NCBI GenBank assembly: GCA_038502055.1
Contig: JAXRKN010000037.1
Location: 992,001-1,056,000, forward strand
DNA: 64,000 nucleotides
Direction of reading: 5' to 3'
Origin: Tanytarsus gracilentus
Taxonomy: Eukaryota > Arthropoda > Insecta > Diptera > Chironomidae
How positions within the stretch are numbered: position 1 is the stretch's first letter; each line of letters begins with the position of its first letter. The notes beneath the pieces were generated by a model, which was not told the origin of the DNA, searched no databases, and saw only the letters and a program-made list of their open reading frames with translations. Shown piece after piece: positions 62,075 through 64,000 of this stretch. A program made the position numbers and the translations under genes.

Positions 62075-63853
62075 TTTGCTAAATTGAAAAAATGGATTTT
62101 AATTAATAAAATAAACATACAAATGACTAAATTGGATTATTATTGCTATTGTAAACTGTCAAGGGCCTTTACCGAAAAAAATCATAATTGTTGTGCATCA
62201 ATAGCCATGTGTGTATGCGAGATGCTTCGATTGATCGTGACAATGACCTTTAAAGAGATTTTTCATCTTAAATCTTTTTGTGTTAGTGATTTTAATTATT
62301 TACTACAACATTTTGGCAGCCACTGACAATGTCTCTTGGACATTTCAGAGCGAGTTTATAGACAATCTTGCGAGAGTGTGTGGCGTTATAAAAACATAAC
62401 AGAAAACTTATTTTCAAGGTTAGCAGTGTGCCAGTGATAAATTTATTAAAGAAGAAAACCGGTATGGTTCAAACTCTCGCTCTCATGAGACTTGCCCGGT
62501 AACATATGCATATATGGAGTTAGAAATTTTGCACTTTTAAGCCTAGGCACACACATGATGATTTGCACTTTTTTCGCTGACATTTTTGCCATTCAATGAC
62601 GATGTGGGGATAATTCGAGTTTCATCATCAAAGATTTGTGGAATTATTAAAAATAAGTTTTAATTAAGTTGTAGCAATTTAATAATTGTGCATATTAGCG
62701 GAACGTTGTCGCAACTTTGTCTTGATCGAGGTGTTAATAATTTGCGGTATTTTAATCTTAATGAGATATTGCGTTAATTATTTTTATTAATTTCCAGGTA
62801 GTAATTTAAAATACTCGAAATTCTTCGGATACCAGAAATATTTTAATGCACAACCAAAAATTATCCCATGATTATCTCATCACAATCGTGAATGAAAGTG
62901 ATTTGAGCGAAAAGTTTTGCATGACTTGATCTTTTATCTTCTTCTTGCTTGACCTGTCTCACCGCTCAAATCTTTGCAAAAAAAGTGATTTGAAATTTTT
63001 AACTGATTGCATCATTCTACTCTCTCAACAAATGTGATGTTTTTACGTCTTCAAGGACTCGCTTTTCTTCTTCGGTGCTGTGAAATATTTTCTGTAAACA
63101 CGAGAGAGCGAGAGAAGTTGAAGTGAAGAAGAAGAAAATTTATTTTATCTTTGTTGTTTGAAGATTGCGATTTTTTAAATTTAAAACCATTTCTTTGAAT
63201 TTAAAATCTCTTTTAAAAAAACTCCAAAATTTGACATTTATCCTAATTTTTATTAAAATATATTCATTTGACATTATCGAATAAAATAAATTACAATGCA
63301 ATCTGCATCCCAGACCTCTATTAATATTTAAACAGCTCTTAATTTAGCTATTTTCGATGATTTTCTTGATCACTTATTCAAATTAGAAAGATTACCATAA
63401 AAATAGCGAAATAAACGTCAAAATATTTTTTTCGCCATAAAACGTTTGATCTTTTTTAAAAGGTTGCAATATGGTTTCAAAAGTACTTTTGCTTTCATCA
63501 CATGTGAGGACAATCGACACACTGACCTATGCTAATAATTTGTAAACTTTTGCGGTGCTTATAAAATTTCTTAGTCATTTATACAATTTTGAAAAAATTC
63601 ATCAACTTACGCATCAAGATTTTAACGGTCATTGGCGATTAAATATCACGATAGATCTTGTGTGCCTTGAAGCAAAAAAAACTTTTATATGATAATATCG
63701 GTAAGTTTTTTTTTGGCAGCGTTTGCGACACATTTCTTCTTCTCTCTGAAATACGACTCGCGCATGCAACGGCGATGGCATATGCTAATGATTAAGACTT
63801 GAATTATGCGCTTGAAAATCAATTCAATTCACTTCTCAATAATCTCGATCACA
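62075..63853. other. Intergenic right of the cuticle cluster
   Basis: AT-rich with no supported gene or recognisable repeat. Confidence 0.5.
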
Positions 63854-64000
63854 ATGCTCAATGTGATCATCTTCTTTCTCATATGGTGTGCTCTTCGCTC
63901 TCGCGATGTCGTTGATTTTGTAAATTTGGTCCAAACCAACAAAATTGACATTTTCATAGTTTCAACGAGTCGTAAAAGGTTCAATGCTGTCACCGAAAAA
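63854..64000 (+). CDS. Possible 5'-partial gene for a secreted or membrane protein
   Basis: From the ATG at 63854 the frame stays open for 49 codons to the window edge. The first 12-13 residues are strongly hydrophobic (MLNVIIFFLIWCAL), like a signal peptide, followed by a polar mixed segment (VVDFVNLVQTNKIDIFIVST). Codons favour C or G at the third position more than nearby intergenic DNA. I do not recognise the family; 49 residues are too few, and an ionotropic-receptor or other secreted N-terminus is only a guess. Confidence 0.3.
   Translation, partial: MLNVIIFFLIWCALRSRDVVDFVNLVQTNKIDIFIVSTSRKRFNAVTEK

Noticed and set aside
1..64000. tRNA, rRNA, CRISPR, viral or transposase genes
   Set aside because: No B-box-like tRNA motif, repeat-spacer array, or polymerase/transposase/integrase motif was seen on either strand by reading. 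This is not a computed search.

Overview
The window looks like nuclear DNA from an AT-rich, compact dipteran genome. Most coding introns are 50-115 bp with plain GT-AG ends, intergenic DNA is very AT-rich, and the gene set is insect: RR-type cuticle proteins, a maleless/DHX9 helicase, a ringmaker/TPPP protein. A nematoceran fly such as a non-biting midge (Chironomidae) fits best, but that is an inference from style and protein similarity. I rebuilt all exon structures by eye from splice sites, reading-frame continuity and family knowledge; each spliced CDS is a whole number of codons.

Region 1 (1-24.9 kb) is gene-dense and housekeeping. In order: TPPP (+), a roughly 900-bp foldback repeat, a lone cuticle protein (-), a BMCP/UCP5-type mitochondrial carrier (+), the dsRNA-binding helicase MLE/DHX9 (-), U1 snRNP protein C (+), the circularly permuted mitochondrial GTPase NOA1 (+), the PRP4 spliceosomal kinase (+), a C3orf38-like protein (-), the mitochondrial m-AAA protease AFG3L2 (+), and a many-fingered C2H2 protein (+). 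Two gene pairs are head-to-head (mle/U1-C, 204 bp between start codons; C3orf38/AFG3L2, 476 bp). The region is rich in RNA-processing factors and mitochondrial functions, but nothing shows that they form a functional cluster.

Region 2 (24.9-51.7 kb) is gene-poor. The one clear gene is an RBM24/RBM38/SUP-12-type RNA-binding protein on the minus strand, with six coding exons spread over 9.9 kb, introns up to 6 kb, and a strong 3' splice site just 5' of its start codon, so its promoter and leader exon lie further right in an 11-kb non-coding stretch. The region also holds a perfect 59-bp direct repeat and a doubtful pair of small reading frames at 26.3-26.8 kb.

Region 3 (51.7-62.1 kb) is a cluster of six small RR-1-like cuticle protein genes (four +, two -), probably tandem duplicates with differing intron positions. 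At the right edge (63,854 onward) an open frame with a signal-peptide-like start runs off the window.

I found no convincing undescribed multi-gene system. The most unusual structures are the nested foldback element at 2.07-2.98 kb, the carrier gene's intron with near-duplicated ends and 21-nt microexon, and the 59-bp repeat.
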